DNA of 12,550 nt from Acidobacteriota bacterium (lineage in GTDB: Bacteria; Acidobacteriota; Terriglobia; UBA7540). Each line of letters starts with the position of its first letter. Position 1 is the stretch's first letter. The DNA is taken from positions 1 to 12,550 of the forward strand of contig QHZK01000089.1 in the NCBI GenBank assembly GCA_003224635.1. Reading direction: 5' to 3'. A model generated the notes under the pieces. It was given only the letters and a program-made list of their open reading frames with translations. It had not been told where the DNA came from and ran no database searches. Shown here one piece after another: positions 1-6,950 of this stretch. Made by a program: the position numbers and the translations under genes.

Positions 1-406
1 GGTTCAACCGGGTGACGCAGGTGTCTGCAACGGCGCAGCGTTCGTCGAGCGACTTCTCGCTGGCCACCGAGATTTTGTCCTTGGCGTTGTCCTCATCCTG
101 CCAGGCGTCGACAGGGTGCGCTTCCTGAATGTACACCACGTAAAAGGCCGCGCGGTTCCGGTACTCGTCGTAGAGCTTGTTGAGCGCGGGGACCTCCCGG
201 CGAAAAGGCGGTCAGGTGTAGCTTCCAAAGATGAGCACCACGGGCTGGCCCCGGAATGACGCGAGCCTGACGCGCGACTTCTTGTTGTGAGCGGGCAGGT
301 CGAAGTCGGGCGCCGCGTCGCCCGGCTTGAGCCGTCCGGCGCGGGCGATGAACCAGAGCCGCTTGAAGGGAATCACGACGAACGCGGGTTCGGGGACGCG
401 CCGCAT
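1..406 (-). CDS. Iodothyronine deiodinase-like selenoprotein, 3' end cut by the window
   Basis: The predicted protein has a thioredoxin/AhpC-like fold start (LKPGDAAPDFDLPAHNKK, about residues 26-43, then a FRGQPVVLIFGSYT strand). It meets an in-frame TGA at 212-214, codon 65. Reading the TGA as Sec gives GSYTUPPFRREVPALNKLY, and the frame stays open to base 1 with VVYIQEAHPVDAW, typical of the T4_deiodinase/redoxin family. Eukaryotic deiodinases share the pattern GS-x-TUPPF, so Sec sits exactly at the catalytic position. In bacteria such proteins are thought to act as thiol or selenol redox enzymes; iodothyronine as substrate is not implied. A SECIS-like hairpin follows the UGA (separate entry). 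The ATG at 406 has no clear ribosome binding site, and an upstream ATG at 465 lies in another frame, so the N-terminus is uncertain. The C-terminus is outside the window. An ordinary caller would wrongly report a 64-aa protein. Confidence 0.85.
185..214 (-). promoter_or_regulatory. Bacterial SECIS element with its UGA(Sec) codon
   Basis: The TGA is at 212-214. Sixteen nucleotides after it comes a compact hairpin at 202-185: stem CGC-C-GGG, loop AGGT, stem CCC-C-GCG, with one internal C-C mismatch. Bacterial SECIS elements lie inside the coding sequence just 3' of the UGA. They have an apical loop roughly 16-37 nt away with a G in its first two positions, read by SelB. Here the loop AGGU has that G and resembles the AGGUCU loop of E. 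coli fdhF. The placement, loop sequence and preserved protein frame fit together. The selA, selB, selC and selD genes are not in the window. Confidence 0.75.
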
Positions 407-485
407 GACTTTGCCGAACAGTGTTGGGTCACCACCACGACGGCGATCTTTTGCAGTGTCCTCATCGCTTATTGCGCGCGGTAGC

Positions 486-545
486 GCCGGGCTTCAGCCC
501 GGCATCGCGTGTCATCAAGGCGTGCCGCCCGGAAAGGGCGGCGCG
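486..545. repeat. Pair of GC-rich intergenic hairpins
   Basis: Two strong inverted repeats lie between the 121-aa gene and the selenoprotein gene. The first, 486-503, has 7-bp arms GCCGGGC/GCCCGGC around TTCA. The second, 521-545, has 10-bp arms (CGTGCCGCCC with GGGCGGCGCG, one G-U pair) around GGAAA. Neither is followed by a T-run, so they look more like a REP-type palindromic unit than a classic terminator. They could still stop or stabilise the transcript arriving from the upstream gene. Confidence 0.6.
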
Positions 546-568
546 CAACTGCTCGTGAGGAGCTCGGA

Positions 569-934
569 CTAAGTCAAATCGAGCGGAGTGAGAAGCCCCT
601 CCACGTTAGTCTCATCCACAATAAGGCCGAGTTGTTGCTCTCGCAAGCGCTCGTGCTCATCGAAGGCTTGGAACAGGCGCATCTTGGCGGCGGCGTATTG
701 TTCGGTCGAATCGAGATCGCGTCCGTGGGCTTCGCGCCAGGCCGCGAGCGCCCGGTCCGCCACAAACACCTTCAGCGTAAAGGGCGGATGCTGATCGGCG
801 ATCACCACAAAGGTGAAATCACTTCCCAGACCCTGACCCTCCGGCCGCCGGACCCGCCGTCGCGCCTCGAAAAAGTATTGGTAAGAGACGCCCGTCTCAC
901 CCGTGTAGGTTTTGTAGCGGCGACCGGTCTTCAC
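569..934 (-). CDS. Conserved-looking hypothetical protein, 121 aa
   Basis: I do not recognise this family. The GTG start at 934 is supported by a GGAGGG ribosome binding site about 8 bases upstream. The protein begins with a basic stretch and YKTYTGETGVSYQYFFE, followed by alternating hydrophobic/polar segments (FTFVVIADQHPPFTLKVFV) that suggest beta strands. A charged helical part (AAAKMRLFQAFDEHERLREQ, about residues 83-102) comes next. No signal peptide, membrane segment or metal motif is visible, so it is probably cytoplasmic. It lies 101 bases after the CBS-domain gene on the same strand, with a hairpin between them. Codon use and base composition match the neighbours, which argues that it is a real gene. 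No function is proposed. Confidence 0.75.
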   Translation of the reverse strand: MKTGRRYKTYTGETGVSYQYFFEARRRVRRPEGQGLGSDFTFVVIADQHPPFTLKVFVADRALAAWREAHGRDLDSTEQYAAAKMRLFQAFDEHERLREQQLGLIVDETNVEGLLTPLDLT

Positions 935-973
935 CGAAAGTTCCCTCCGAGCGCCGCGCGCATCAGTTCTCGA

Positions 974-1022
974 TTCTCGATCGAGAAAGGTTCAGAGAGG
1001 GGTCGCCAACCCCCGGCTCTCT
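974..1022. repeat. Palindrome and stem-loop after the CBS gene
   Basis: Bases 974-987 form a perfect 14-nt palindrome, TTCTCGATCGAGAA. Beside it, 994-1022 can fold as AGAGA+GGGGT, loop CGCCA, ACCCC, a CGGC bulge, then TCTCT. Both lie just downstream of the minus-strand CBS gene stop. The stem-loop could act as a terminator or 3' stabiliser, but there is no T-tract, so the role is open. Confidence 0.4.
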
Positions 1023-1035
1023 TCATGCTGTGGGC

Positions 1036-1470
1036 TCAATGCTGCGGGAACATGTAGGACTCGAGCATATCGGCGCGCTCCTTGTGGTCCGAGGCGATCA
1101 CCTTGAGCAAGTCTTTAGCGGAGATCAACCCGCGGAATCCCGCGTTAGGGTCGACGACCAGCAGGTGGAAGATGCGGTGCTTTTCCATCAGGCGCAGGCA
1201 CTCCTCCAGCGACGCCTCGGGAGCGATGGTCACCAGGTCGGTGCTCATGATTTCCGATACCCGCATCCAGGCCGGGCACTTGTTCTCGGCCGCGACCTTC
1301 TCGGAGACGTCGCTTTGCGAGACGATGCCGACCAGAGCGCCGCCCGAGTCCCGCACGCCGACGGCGCGGACCTTTTGGTCGCGCAGGTAGCGGGCGGCGT
1401 CATGCACGGTGGCGGAGTCCGAAATCGAAAAAACCTCGGTCCTCGTCGAGAGCAGGTCGCTGACTTTCAT
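1036..1470 (-). CDS. Two-CBS-domain protein
   Basis: The 144-aa protein is almost entirely a tandem CBS pair (a Bateman module). The first covers about residues 7-60 (VFSISDSATVHDAARYLRD ... GGALVGIVSQSDV) and the second about 70-130 (RVSEIMSTDLVTIAPEASL ... FRGLISAKDLLKVI). Such stand-alone pairs usually bind adenine nucleotides or related ligands and act as cytoplasmic sensors, in many cases with an unknown partner. The start at 1470 is chosen because AGGAGG lies just upstream and the domain begins immediately. A longer open frame back to 1593 reads through the AACTG-type intergenic repeat and is not believable as protein. The HIFHL-type second domain is complete and nothing appears degraded. 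Confidence 0.92.
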   Translation of the reverse strand: MKVSDLLSTRTEVFSISDSATVHDAARYLRDQKVRAVGVRDSGGALVGIVSQSDVSEKVAAENKCPAWMRVSEIMSTDLVTIAPEASLEECLRLMEKHRIFHLLVVDPNAGFRGLISAKDLLKVIASDHKERADMLESYMFPQH

Positions 1471-1484
1471 CGGTCCTCCTCTTT

Positions 1485-1560
1485 CAGTTGCTTCAGTTAG
1501 GAGTTCGGCGTTCGGAGTCTTCTGACCCTGCTGAGCAACTCCGAACTGAACTGACAACTG
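1485..1560. repeat. AACTG/CAGTT inverted-arm intergenic element
   Basis: The gap between the secreted-protein gene (stop 1590) and the CBS gene holds an inverted arrangement of short words. CAGTTG at 1485-1490 pairs with CAACTG at 1555-1560, and TTCGGAGT at 1511-1518 pairs exactly with ACTCCGAA at 1538-1545. Further CAGTT and AACTG words fill the arms. It resembles the element at 6834-6950 and probably forms a hairpin in the transcript 3' of the upstream gene. Confidence 0.6.
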
Positions 1561-1589
1561 CGAATAACTGCCACCATCTTTTGTCGCGG

Positions 1590-2273
1590 TCACGGACGGT
1601 TTTTGTCGGGGCTGCGGAGGAACAGGGCGCGGCCGGCGCCGAGCTCGATGCGCGTGACATGATCGGGCAGCGTGAAAGGCTTGCTCAAGTCGATCTTGTA
1701 GCGCTGCTGGAGGTAGTTTCGGACCAGCCAGTCGAGCAGCGCTTGAGGGACCGCGTTATTGCCGATGGAGGCGCTCTCGATGGTCACTTTTCCCTGACCG
1801 CTCCTTGTTTCCAGCTTGCCCGTGGCGTTCACCCGTTGCCGGCCCGAGAAAATCGAGGTCATAGCCCGGGTCGCCCAATCGTCGGCCTTTGCCGCCTGCT
1901 GATTAAGCTGGTCAAAATCGACCTCGGCTGCGCCCGAAACGCGGTCGGAGGTGATGTGGACCTCGGGGTCGTGAACGGCGGGCGGCAAAAAGCTTTGGCC
2001 GCGATACTTCAGATAAGAGTTGGCTTCGGTTTCAGTGATGATGACGGGCCCGAGCGACTTCGCTGTGTTCGGAACGGGAGTCGCGAGCAGCCGCATCTTC
2101 TCTTCGAGCGCCTGAGCCGCCGCCGGAGACACCTCGACGTCCGCTTTCGTCGCCGGCGAGCCTCCGTCACGCGAACTACGAGGCCAGGGCGCGATCCAGG
2201 CTGGCATCAGCAGAAACAGCGCCGCAACCTTGGTGGCCGCCACAATAGGCGAACGGTTGCACGCGTACTTCAT
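1590..2273 (-). CDS. Secreted protein of unknown function, next to AsmA-like gene
   Basis: This 227-aa protein starts at an ATG preceded by AAGGGTAAGG. Residues about 10-28 (VAATKVAALFLLMPAWIAP) form a likely signal peptide or N-terminal anchor. The remainder is soluble, with beta-rich stretches such as LGPVIITETEANSYLKYRG, DPEVHITSDRVSGAAEVDF and GQGKVTIESASIG, then ALLDWLVRNYLQQRYKIDLS and TRIELGAGRALFL. The pattern of a short ITE-x-E-x-NSYL segment followed by a strand-rich, membrane-lipid-protein-like core loosely recalls small DUF2993/LmeA-type lipid-binding proteins. I cannot confirm that family from sequence alone. It lies 104 bases downstream of the large AsmA-like gene on the same strand, and a role with it at the envelope is an inference. 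Confidence 0.8.
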   Translation of the reverse strand: MKYACNRSPIVAATKVAALFLLMPAWIAPWPRSSRDGGSPATKADVEVSPAAAQALEEKMRLLATPVPNTAKSLGPVIITETEANSYLKYRGQSFLPPAVHDPEVHITSDRVSGAAEVDFDQLNQQAAKADDWATRAMTSIFSGRQRVNATGKLETRSGQGKVTIESASIGNNAVPQALLDWLVRNYLQQRYKIDLSKPFTLPDHVTRIELGAGRALFLRSPDKNRP

Positions 2274-2290
2274 CCTTACCCTTCGACCGC

Positions 2291-2357
2291 TGTAGCGGTG
2301 CTCTATGAGCGCCGGAGGCGGCGGTCCCTTCCAGGGCAGGCTTCGACCGCCGCTACA
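2291..2357. repeat. GTAGCGG two-hairpin repeat, copy 1
   Basis: The outer arms TGTAGCGG and CCGCTACA bound two inner stems: a short one around TAT (GCTC/GAGC) and a longer one with GGCGGTC/GACCGCC arms and a 17-nt loop. It is the reverse orientation of the copy at 5180-5245. A 10-base direct repeat, CTTCGACCGC, lies at 2281-2290 and again at 2341-2350. The element fills most of the gap between the AsmA-like gene and the secreted-protein gene. Confidence 0.75.
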
Positions 2358-2377
2358 GAAGAGCGTGAATTACCCTA

Positions 2378-5137
2378 TCAGTTCCCGGACGGGCTTGAGC
2401 GGGAAATCTGCACGGCCGGTACAATGGCGAGGCGATTCAGAGGTCCCGCCAGATGAACGTCGACCGGGAGCGTGCCCGGACTCAGGCGCCCGTCGTTCGT
2501 CTGCCCCGGGCCAAGCGCTTCCAGGCTCTGCCAGCGGCGGGCCAGGTGGCTGAGATCAGCGTGGACTCCGAGATCGAGCGTCCCGTCGAACCCATAATCG
2601 CCGCTCAGTTCGAGTCGAGCGCCTCCTAGCTCCACTGGCGTTTCTGCCAGCAACACGTGCTGGCTGCGGACCTGGAGCGCTATCGCGGCGGAGCGGATCG
2701 CGACACCCTTTCGGGCCGGCTCGAGCGTTCCCAGGCCACCCTCGCGCGCCAAGGCTTCGAGAGGGTCAAAGTCGCCGAAGGAGACCGCTTTCAGGCTCAG
2801 TGACGCCTGGCCGCGCAGGTTGGGGCCGGTCTCTTCGCGCGTCAAGCCGCGCGTCTCAAAACGTCCAAACCCGGAAATCGACCCTTTCAGTTTTCGAAGA
2901 GCGGCGGGCAGCCGAGGCGCTACGCTCTGCAGGTTGGCCTCTTCGAGCGCTACTTCGCCAGCCCACCGTGCCGGTTGCGCCGTGAGGTCAGCCTCTACTG
3001 CGCCCCGCCCGCGTCCGCCTCCGGTGCGAAAAGTCGCGTCTCGAAGCCGAACGACGCGTTCCGAGATTTCAACCGCGGCCCGAAAGTTCTGAAGCGCGAG
3101 AGATCGATAGGCCAGCGCGGAAGCCATGAACAGGCCCTTCGCGTTAAGCGAGCCGAAAAGATTTGAGGCGGCGGTCCGGCGCGGAGTAAATGAGCTGAGT
3201 CCCGGAAGGCGGTCGAATATCGAGGAGGGCGGCGTGTGACCCAGAGCCTCGAACCAGAGGGCTCCCTGCTCCAGGCTCAGCTTGTCCGTGCGCACCTCGA
3301 ACTTCCAAGGTCGCCTGGATCCGCCTTCGTGCTCCAGCCTGCCGGCGAACGTGTTGTCGCCCAGCGCAGCGACGACCGGCGAGGCAACGATCCGCTCCCC
3401 GCTCGACTCGATCAGAGCGCGTGAAATGATGAGGGGCTCGCTGAGTCCCGGTACAAGCAGGCGTGCGCTGTCGACTTCGATGCGGCCTTCGAGCAGCGGC
3501 CGCGCTGGCGGCCAGACCAACCCGGCAACGCGAAAAGCGCCGGCGGCGGTCCCGTCCTCGGCCTCGAGTCCCTGGGCTCTATGGAAGCCGATCGAGCGGG
3601 CGAGACGCAACAATTCCCTGAGCGGAAGAGCATGGGCCGAAAACGTCAGCTCGTAACGGGGAGCGCCGCCTTCTTTCGAGGCTGCTCCGGCCTGTGAAAA
3701 GCTCTTCGTTGCGGCGAGGCGCCGCCGTCTTCGTTCCCTTGCGGGCCCCGGTGGACGCGCAGTATATGCATCCGGGGCATCCGCCCCGGGCTCACCTTGG
3801 CCGACGGCGCCAAGCGTGCCTTCTGCAACCAGTTCGACGCGAGGCGTCAGAGCGATCCTGACCGGAGCGAGCCGGACTCCCCTGCCGTCAATCAGAAAGA
3901 GGGCCTCGGGAACCGGAATTCTCGTCCAAGGCGCACTCAAACGTACGTTGCGAGCTGTCATCAGCCCGCCGTAGCGCCGACTGGACCAGGGCCCCTGAAC
4001 GGCCACGATTCCATCTACGCGTCCGGACGCGCTATAGGTGCTTGAGCCTCCCCAAAAACGGCGGCTGAGCGCCACGAGGTCCTGCAGTCGTGAATCGTCA
4101 AAAGCGATCGAGAGGTCGAGCTCAGGGGAAACCGGAATCTTGTCCACCGAGCCGGCGAGGTGAAGCCTCGAGTCGGCGAACGAAAAGCCCATATCTTCGA
4201 CTGTCACGCGACCTCGGCGACGGTTAAACTCGCCGCGCACATGAAACCTAACGGGTGTCGAGTCCGACGGCGGCGCCAACTCCCAATGGTGAAGCTGCCC
4301 TAGTTCGCCATCGCCCTCAAGTTCCAGGATGCGGGCTGACCCCGAGAGGTGCAGAGAGGCGTCGAGCACACCGTAAATCTCCGGGTTGTGACTGGTCACG
4401 AGTGGGACCCAATCATAGAGGAGCGACTTCTTGGTTCGCAGTGTCGCATCGACCGGGCCGTCGAGATGTCTGCCCGGCGTCCAGGTCCCTTCGAGTTCCA
4501 GCGTTCCCGGCGAAGGCAGCGAGAGGTCGGTGCGGACGGGGCTGCCAGTCAGGCGGAACCGTAAGAGGCCACGCGCGTGGTCGAAATTGAGCCGCGCGCC
4601 GAGATCAGTGATGGCGAAGGGCTTCTTGTCTTCGCGGACTTTGAAGTTGATCCGCGCTGCGTCGGCCTCGAGGTCCAGGCTGCCCGCCGTCTGCGCACGG
4701 CCGCCTGCGACGGCGAGAGGCGAGGCGATCCCGCTATCCAGAAGCAGGCGCTCCACGTTCCACTCCCCGCCGGAGTTGCGCACCACGTTGAACGTCGGAC
4801 GGTTGAGGTGCAGTCGGGCAAAGTCGATGCGAGACCGCCACAGACTCCGCCAGCGAAGCTCACAATCAATCCGCTCCACCCGGGCGAAGGGTTCGGAGCC
4901 AAATGCCGGGTCCTCGCGGACCAGGGCGTCGGCGATGGAAAATCCGGGACGGGGGAGCAGGTGAAAGGCCACCGCGCCGAAAGTCACCGGACGCTTCAGC
5001 GCCCGCTCGAGTCCCGCCTCAAGCCGCCGGCGGTAGCGCTCGGCGCTGACGAATAAAGGCAGGAGCCAGGCTGCCAAGCCCGCCAGCGCGAGGGCGACGA
5101 ACGCTTTTCGAGTGTACCGGTGATATGAAGGTGTCAT
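2378..5137 (-). CDS. AsmA-like envelope protein, about 919 aa
   Basis: A single N-terminal membrane segment (KAFVALALAGLAAWLLPLFV) is followed by the classic AsmA-family opening. That opening has a basic helix, ALKRPVTFGAVAFHLLPRPG, an EDPAFGSEPFARVERI stretch, then a RPTFNVVRNSGGEWNVERLL strand-and-turn pattern. The rest is a long run of beta-strand repeats ending near 'GDYGFDGTLDLGVHADLSHL'. Proteins of this type are anchored in the inner membrane with a periplasmic beta-groove. Relatives take part in envelope lipid homeostasis or transport, so that role is inferred here. ATG 5137 is taken as start; TTG at 5161 (927 aa) has a better AAGGG site about 10 bases upstream and is a real alternative. 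Several long antisense open frames over this gene are composition artefacts. Confidence 0.9.
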   Translation of the reverse strand: MTPSYHRYTRKAFVALALAGLAAWLLPLFVSAERYRRRLEAGLERALKRPVTFGAVAFHLLPRPGFSIADALVREDPAFGSEPFARVERIDCELRWRSLWRSRIDFARLHLNRPTFNVVRNSGGEWNVERLLLDSGIASPLAVAGGRAQTAGSLDLEADAARINFKVREDKKPFAITDLGARLNFDHARGLLRFRLTGSPVRTDLSLPSPGTLELEGTWTPGRHLDGPVDATLRTKKSLLYDWVPLVTSHNPEIYGVLDASLHLSGSARILELEGDGELGQLHHWELAPPSDSTPVRFHVRGEFNRRRGRVTVEDMGFSFADSRLHLAGSVDKIPVSPELDLSIAFDDSRLQDLVALSRRFWGGSSTYSASGRVDGIVAVQGPWSSRRYGGLMTARNVRLSAPWTRIPVPEALFLIDGRGVRLAPVRIALTPRVELVAEGTLGAVGQGEPGADAPDAYTARPPGPARERRRRRLAATKSFSQAGAASKEGGAPRYELTFSAHALPLRELLRLARSIGFHRAQGLEAEDGTAAGAFRVAGLVWPPARPLLEGRIEVDSARLLVPGLSEPLIISRALIESSGERIVASPVVAALGDNTFAGRLEHEGGSRRPWKFEVRTDKLSLEQGALWFEALGHTPPSSIFDRLPGLSSFTPRRTAASNLFGSLNAKGLFMASALAYRSLALQNFRAAVEISERVVRLRDATFRTGGGRGRGAVEADLTAQPARWAGEVALEEANLQSVAPRLPAALRKLKGSISGFGRFETRGLTREETGPNLRGQASLSLKAVSFGDFDPLEALAREGGLGTLEPARKGVAIRSAAIALQVRSQHVLLAETPVELGGARLELSGDYGFDGTLDLGVHADLSHLARRWQSLEALGPGQTNDGRLSPGTLPVDVHLAGPLNRLAIVPAVQISRSSPSGN

Positions 5138-5179
5138 CGTCGCACTTCGATTCGCTGCCAAGCGCTCGTCGCCCTTCCC

Positions 5180-5245
5180 GTAGCGGCGCTCGAAGCCTGC
5201 CCTGTAGGGGAGCGCCGAAAGGCGGCGGTCATAGACCGCCGCTAC
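5180..5245. repeat. GTAGCGG two-hairpin repeat, copy 2
   Basis: The outer arms GTAGCGG/CCGCTAC enclose a stem GGCGCTC/GAGCGCC with a long loop and a stem GGCGGTC/GACCGCC around ATA. In reverse complement, copy 1 has the same layout and the same loop word (GAAGCCTGCCCTG), but with GGCGGTC/GACCGCC in the first stem and GCTC/GAGC in the second. The stems therefore changed on both sides while pairing was kept. The copy lies between the lepB stop and the AsmA-like start. Confidence 0.75.
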
Positions 5246-5350
5246 AGTTAGGCCGGCCGGTCCTATGCTCTGCGATCATCAATAGAAGTAGCGAACAGAC
5301 GCCCGCGCTCCCAGCCCCAAGGGCGAGACGCCGCTCGCTTCCAAGAGAAG

Positions 5351-6112
5351 TCAGCGCACAAACTTGAATGTGCGGCGCCAGCGCGTCTTCGGGATAAAAT
5401 GGACGATCAAATCCACGGTCTGAGATAATCGGTCCGCGAGCGACGTACGCGAATATTCGCCCTGCGGCGTCTCAAAAGACCAGTAGATCAGGAGCGGGCG
5501 GCCGGAGATCAGCTCGCGCGGCACGAGGCCCCAAAATCGGCCGTCCCAGCTACGCTCGCGGTGGTCGCCCATGACAAAGTACTTGCCGGGCGGCGCCACC
5601 AGCTCACCGTCCTGGTCGACGTACTTCGAAATCTCCGCTGACCAGCGGGGCGTCAGGTACTCATCGCCGTCTGGAGGAGGGAAGTCGTCGGTGGGCTGCG
5701 GCGGATCGGGAGGACTGCCGTAGTTGACAAAGGGTTCCTCCACCCGCTGTCCGTTCACGAACACCTGGCGGTGCACCAGTTTCACGCGGTCGCCCGGGAC
5801 CGCGATGACCCGCTTCACGAAGTACTCTCCCGGCTCCTGGGTCTGGTCGTCGTAAGGATACTTAAAAACGACTACGTCATCACGATGGACTTGCTGGTAG
5901 GGAAGAAGATGGTCAAGCGCGGGCGCGTGCGCCGCAAAAGCAAATTTGTTGACCAGGAGGTGGTCGCCGACCAGGAGGGTGTTCTCCATGGACCCGGTCG
6001 GAATCTTGAAGGCCTGCACCACAAACGTGGTGCCAAACACCGCCAGGATCACAGTGACGACCAGCGATTCAAACGTGTCACGGAGGCCCGATTTCTTGTA
6101 GGGATCAACCAT
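5351..6112 (-). CDS. lepB: Signal peptidase I
   Basis: LepB cleaves signal peptides from exported preproteins at the outer face of the cytoplasmic membrane. The 253-aa protein has one N-terminal membrane segment (SLVVTVILAVFGTTFVVQAF, residues 16-35). Then come box B, IPTGSMENTLLVGD, with nucleophile Ser41, box D, FVKRVIAVPGD, with general base Lys100, and box E, GDHRERSWDGRFWG, around residues 182-195. These are the Ser-Lys dyad signatures of the S26 family. Box E differs slightly from the common GDNRDNS-x-DSR form. The region between boxes D and E contains a proline-rich insertion (about residues 133-150). The gene starts inside the end of rnc with an 8-base overlap, which implies translational coupling. 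The rnc-lepB pairing is common in bacteria. Confidence 0.97.
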   Translation of the reverse strand: MVDPYKKSGLRDTFESLVVTVILAVFGTTFVVQAFKIPTGSMENTLLVGDHLLVNKFAFAAHAPALDHLLPYQQVHRDDVVVFKYPYDDQTQEPGEYFVKRVIAVPGDRVKLVHRQVFVNGQRVEEPFVNYGSPPDPPQPTDDFPPPDGDEYLTPRWSAEISKYVDQDGELVAPPGKYFVMGDHRERSWDGRFWGLVPRELISGRPLLIYWSFETPQGEYSRTSLADRLSQTVDLIVHFIPKTRWRRTFKFVR

Positions 6113-6818
6113 GCAGTTCCGCTTTCTTTCTGATCAGCGCGAGCAGGTTTCTGGCTGCCTCTTGTTCCGCCACCTTCTTGCTTGCTCCGCCGCCTAGGGC
6201 CCTCCAATTTTCGCCCGCAGCGGCCTCCACAGTAAAGGTCTTTCGATGCTCGGGACCCTCTTCGTTTGCCACACGATAAGTGGCAAGGTGGAGGTGCTGC
6301 GCCTGAAGATATTCCTGCAGCGCCGACTTGTAATCAATCGAAAGGAGCTCATCGGCCTTGGCGCCGAGGTCTGCGGGCAGGATAAAGCGTTCGACGAACG
6401 CTTGAGCCGCCTCCAGACCCCCATCACGATAAAGCGCGGCCAGCAAGGCTTCCACCGCGTTGGCCAGGAGGGCAGCCTTGGTCTGGCCTCCCGTCTTTTT
6501 CTCGCCCCGTCCCAGCCGCAGGTACTTTCCTAGTTCGACAGCGCCTGCAACCTTGGCAAGATGCTCCGCCGAAACCAGCCGGGCGCGCGCCCGGGACAGG
6601 CTTCCCTCGCTGTACTGCGGAAACGTGTCAGCCAAGCGTACGCTAACCAGAAAATTCAGGACCGCATCACCCAGGAATTCCATCCGTTCGTTGTCGCGGA
6701 CGCGGTCGGAGGCTTCCCGGGCATACGAGGAATGAGTAAGGGCTTCCAGGAGGAGTTGACAGTTACGGAACCGATACGAGAGATGCGCTTGAAGACTCTT
6801 GAGGGAAGGTTTCGCCAT
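6105..6818 (-). CDS. rnc: Ribonuclease III
   Basis: RNase III cuts double-stranded RNA in rRNA maturation and mRNA control. The 237-aa protein has an N-terminal endonuclease domain with the signature NERMEFLGDAVL (residues 43-54, containing Glu44, Glu47 and Asp51). A C-terminal double-stranded RNA-binding domain spans roughly 163-232 (DYKSALQEYLQ ... GGGASKKVAEQEAARNLL). One usual metal ligand is altered: the motif normally reading ADxxEA is LANAVEA, with Asn120 where Asp is expected and Glu123 kept. The Glu47-to-120 spacing of 73 residues equals that from Glu41 to Asp114 in E. coli, so the alignment is secure. ATG 6818 fits the family start. The gene overlaps lepB. Confidence 0.95.
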   Translation of the reverse strand: MAKPSLKSLQAHLSYRFRNCQLLLEALTHSSYAREASDRVRDNERMEFLGDAVLNFLVSVRLADTFPQYSEGSLSRARARLVSAEHLAKVAGAVELGKYLRLGRGEKKTGGQTKAALLANAVEALLAALYRDGGLEAAQAFVERFILPADLGAKADELLSIDYKSALQEYLQAQHLHLATYRVANEEGPEHRKTFTVEAAAGENWRALGGGASKKVAEQEAARNLLALIRKKAELHG

Positions 6819-6833
6819 GCATGGGGGCCATTT

Positions 6834-6950
6834 CAGTCAGTCAGTTTCTCCGTTGGTCAGTTCTGCAGTTCTTGCTGACCGGCGAAATATTGAGGACCTG
6901 AAATTCTGAAATACTGACACACTGAAATACTGACAAACTGAAATACTGAC
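6834..6950. repeat. CTGAAATACTGAC tandem units facing CAGTCAGT words
   Basis: At 6906-6950 there are nearly three tandem 16-nt units (CTGAAATACTGACACA, CTGAAATACTGACAAA, CTGAAATACTGAC). At 6834-6870 the opposite strand's words appear (CAGTCAGTCAGTTTC, GGTCAGTTCTGCAGTTC). The arms are thus inverted with respect to each other across a GC-richer middle. The last unit touches the stop codon of the TPR gene, and the other arm ends 16 bases before the rnc start. It fills the gap completely. Confidence 0.7.

Noticed and set aside
212..214. The TGA as a true stop, giving a 64-aa protein
   Set aside because: The frame continues with family-consistent sequence to the window edge, the UGA is at the catalytic position and a SECIS-like hairpin follows.
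1471..1593. N-terminal extension of the CBS protein to 1593
   Set aside because: It would translate the AACTG repeat; the ATG at 1470 has a strong ribosome binding site and starts at the domain.
1488..2456. 322-codon plus-strand open frame
   Set aside because: It is antisense to a secreted-protein gene with a ribosome binding site, crosses two intergenic repeats and has arginine-rich composition typical of GC-rich shadow frames.
4431..5056. Several long plus-strand open frames opposite the AsmA-like gene
   Set aside because: Overlapping, low-complexity Arg/Ser/Ala-rich frames with no recognisable domain; the opposite strand has a clear family.
6906..6950. CRISPR array
   Set aside because: The units are 16-nt direct tandem repeats without spacers and there are no cas genes.
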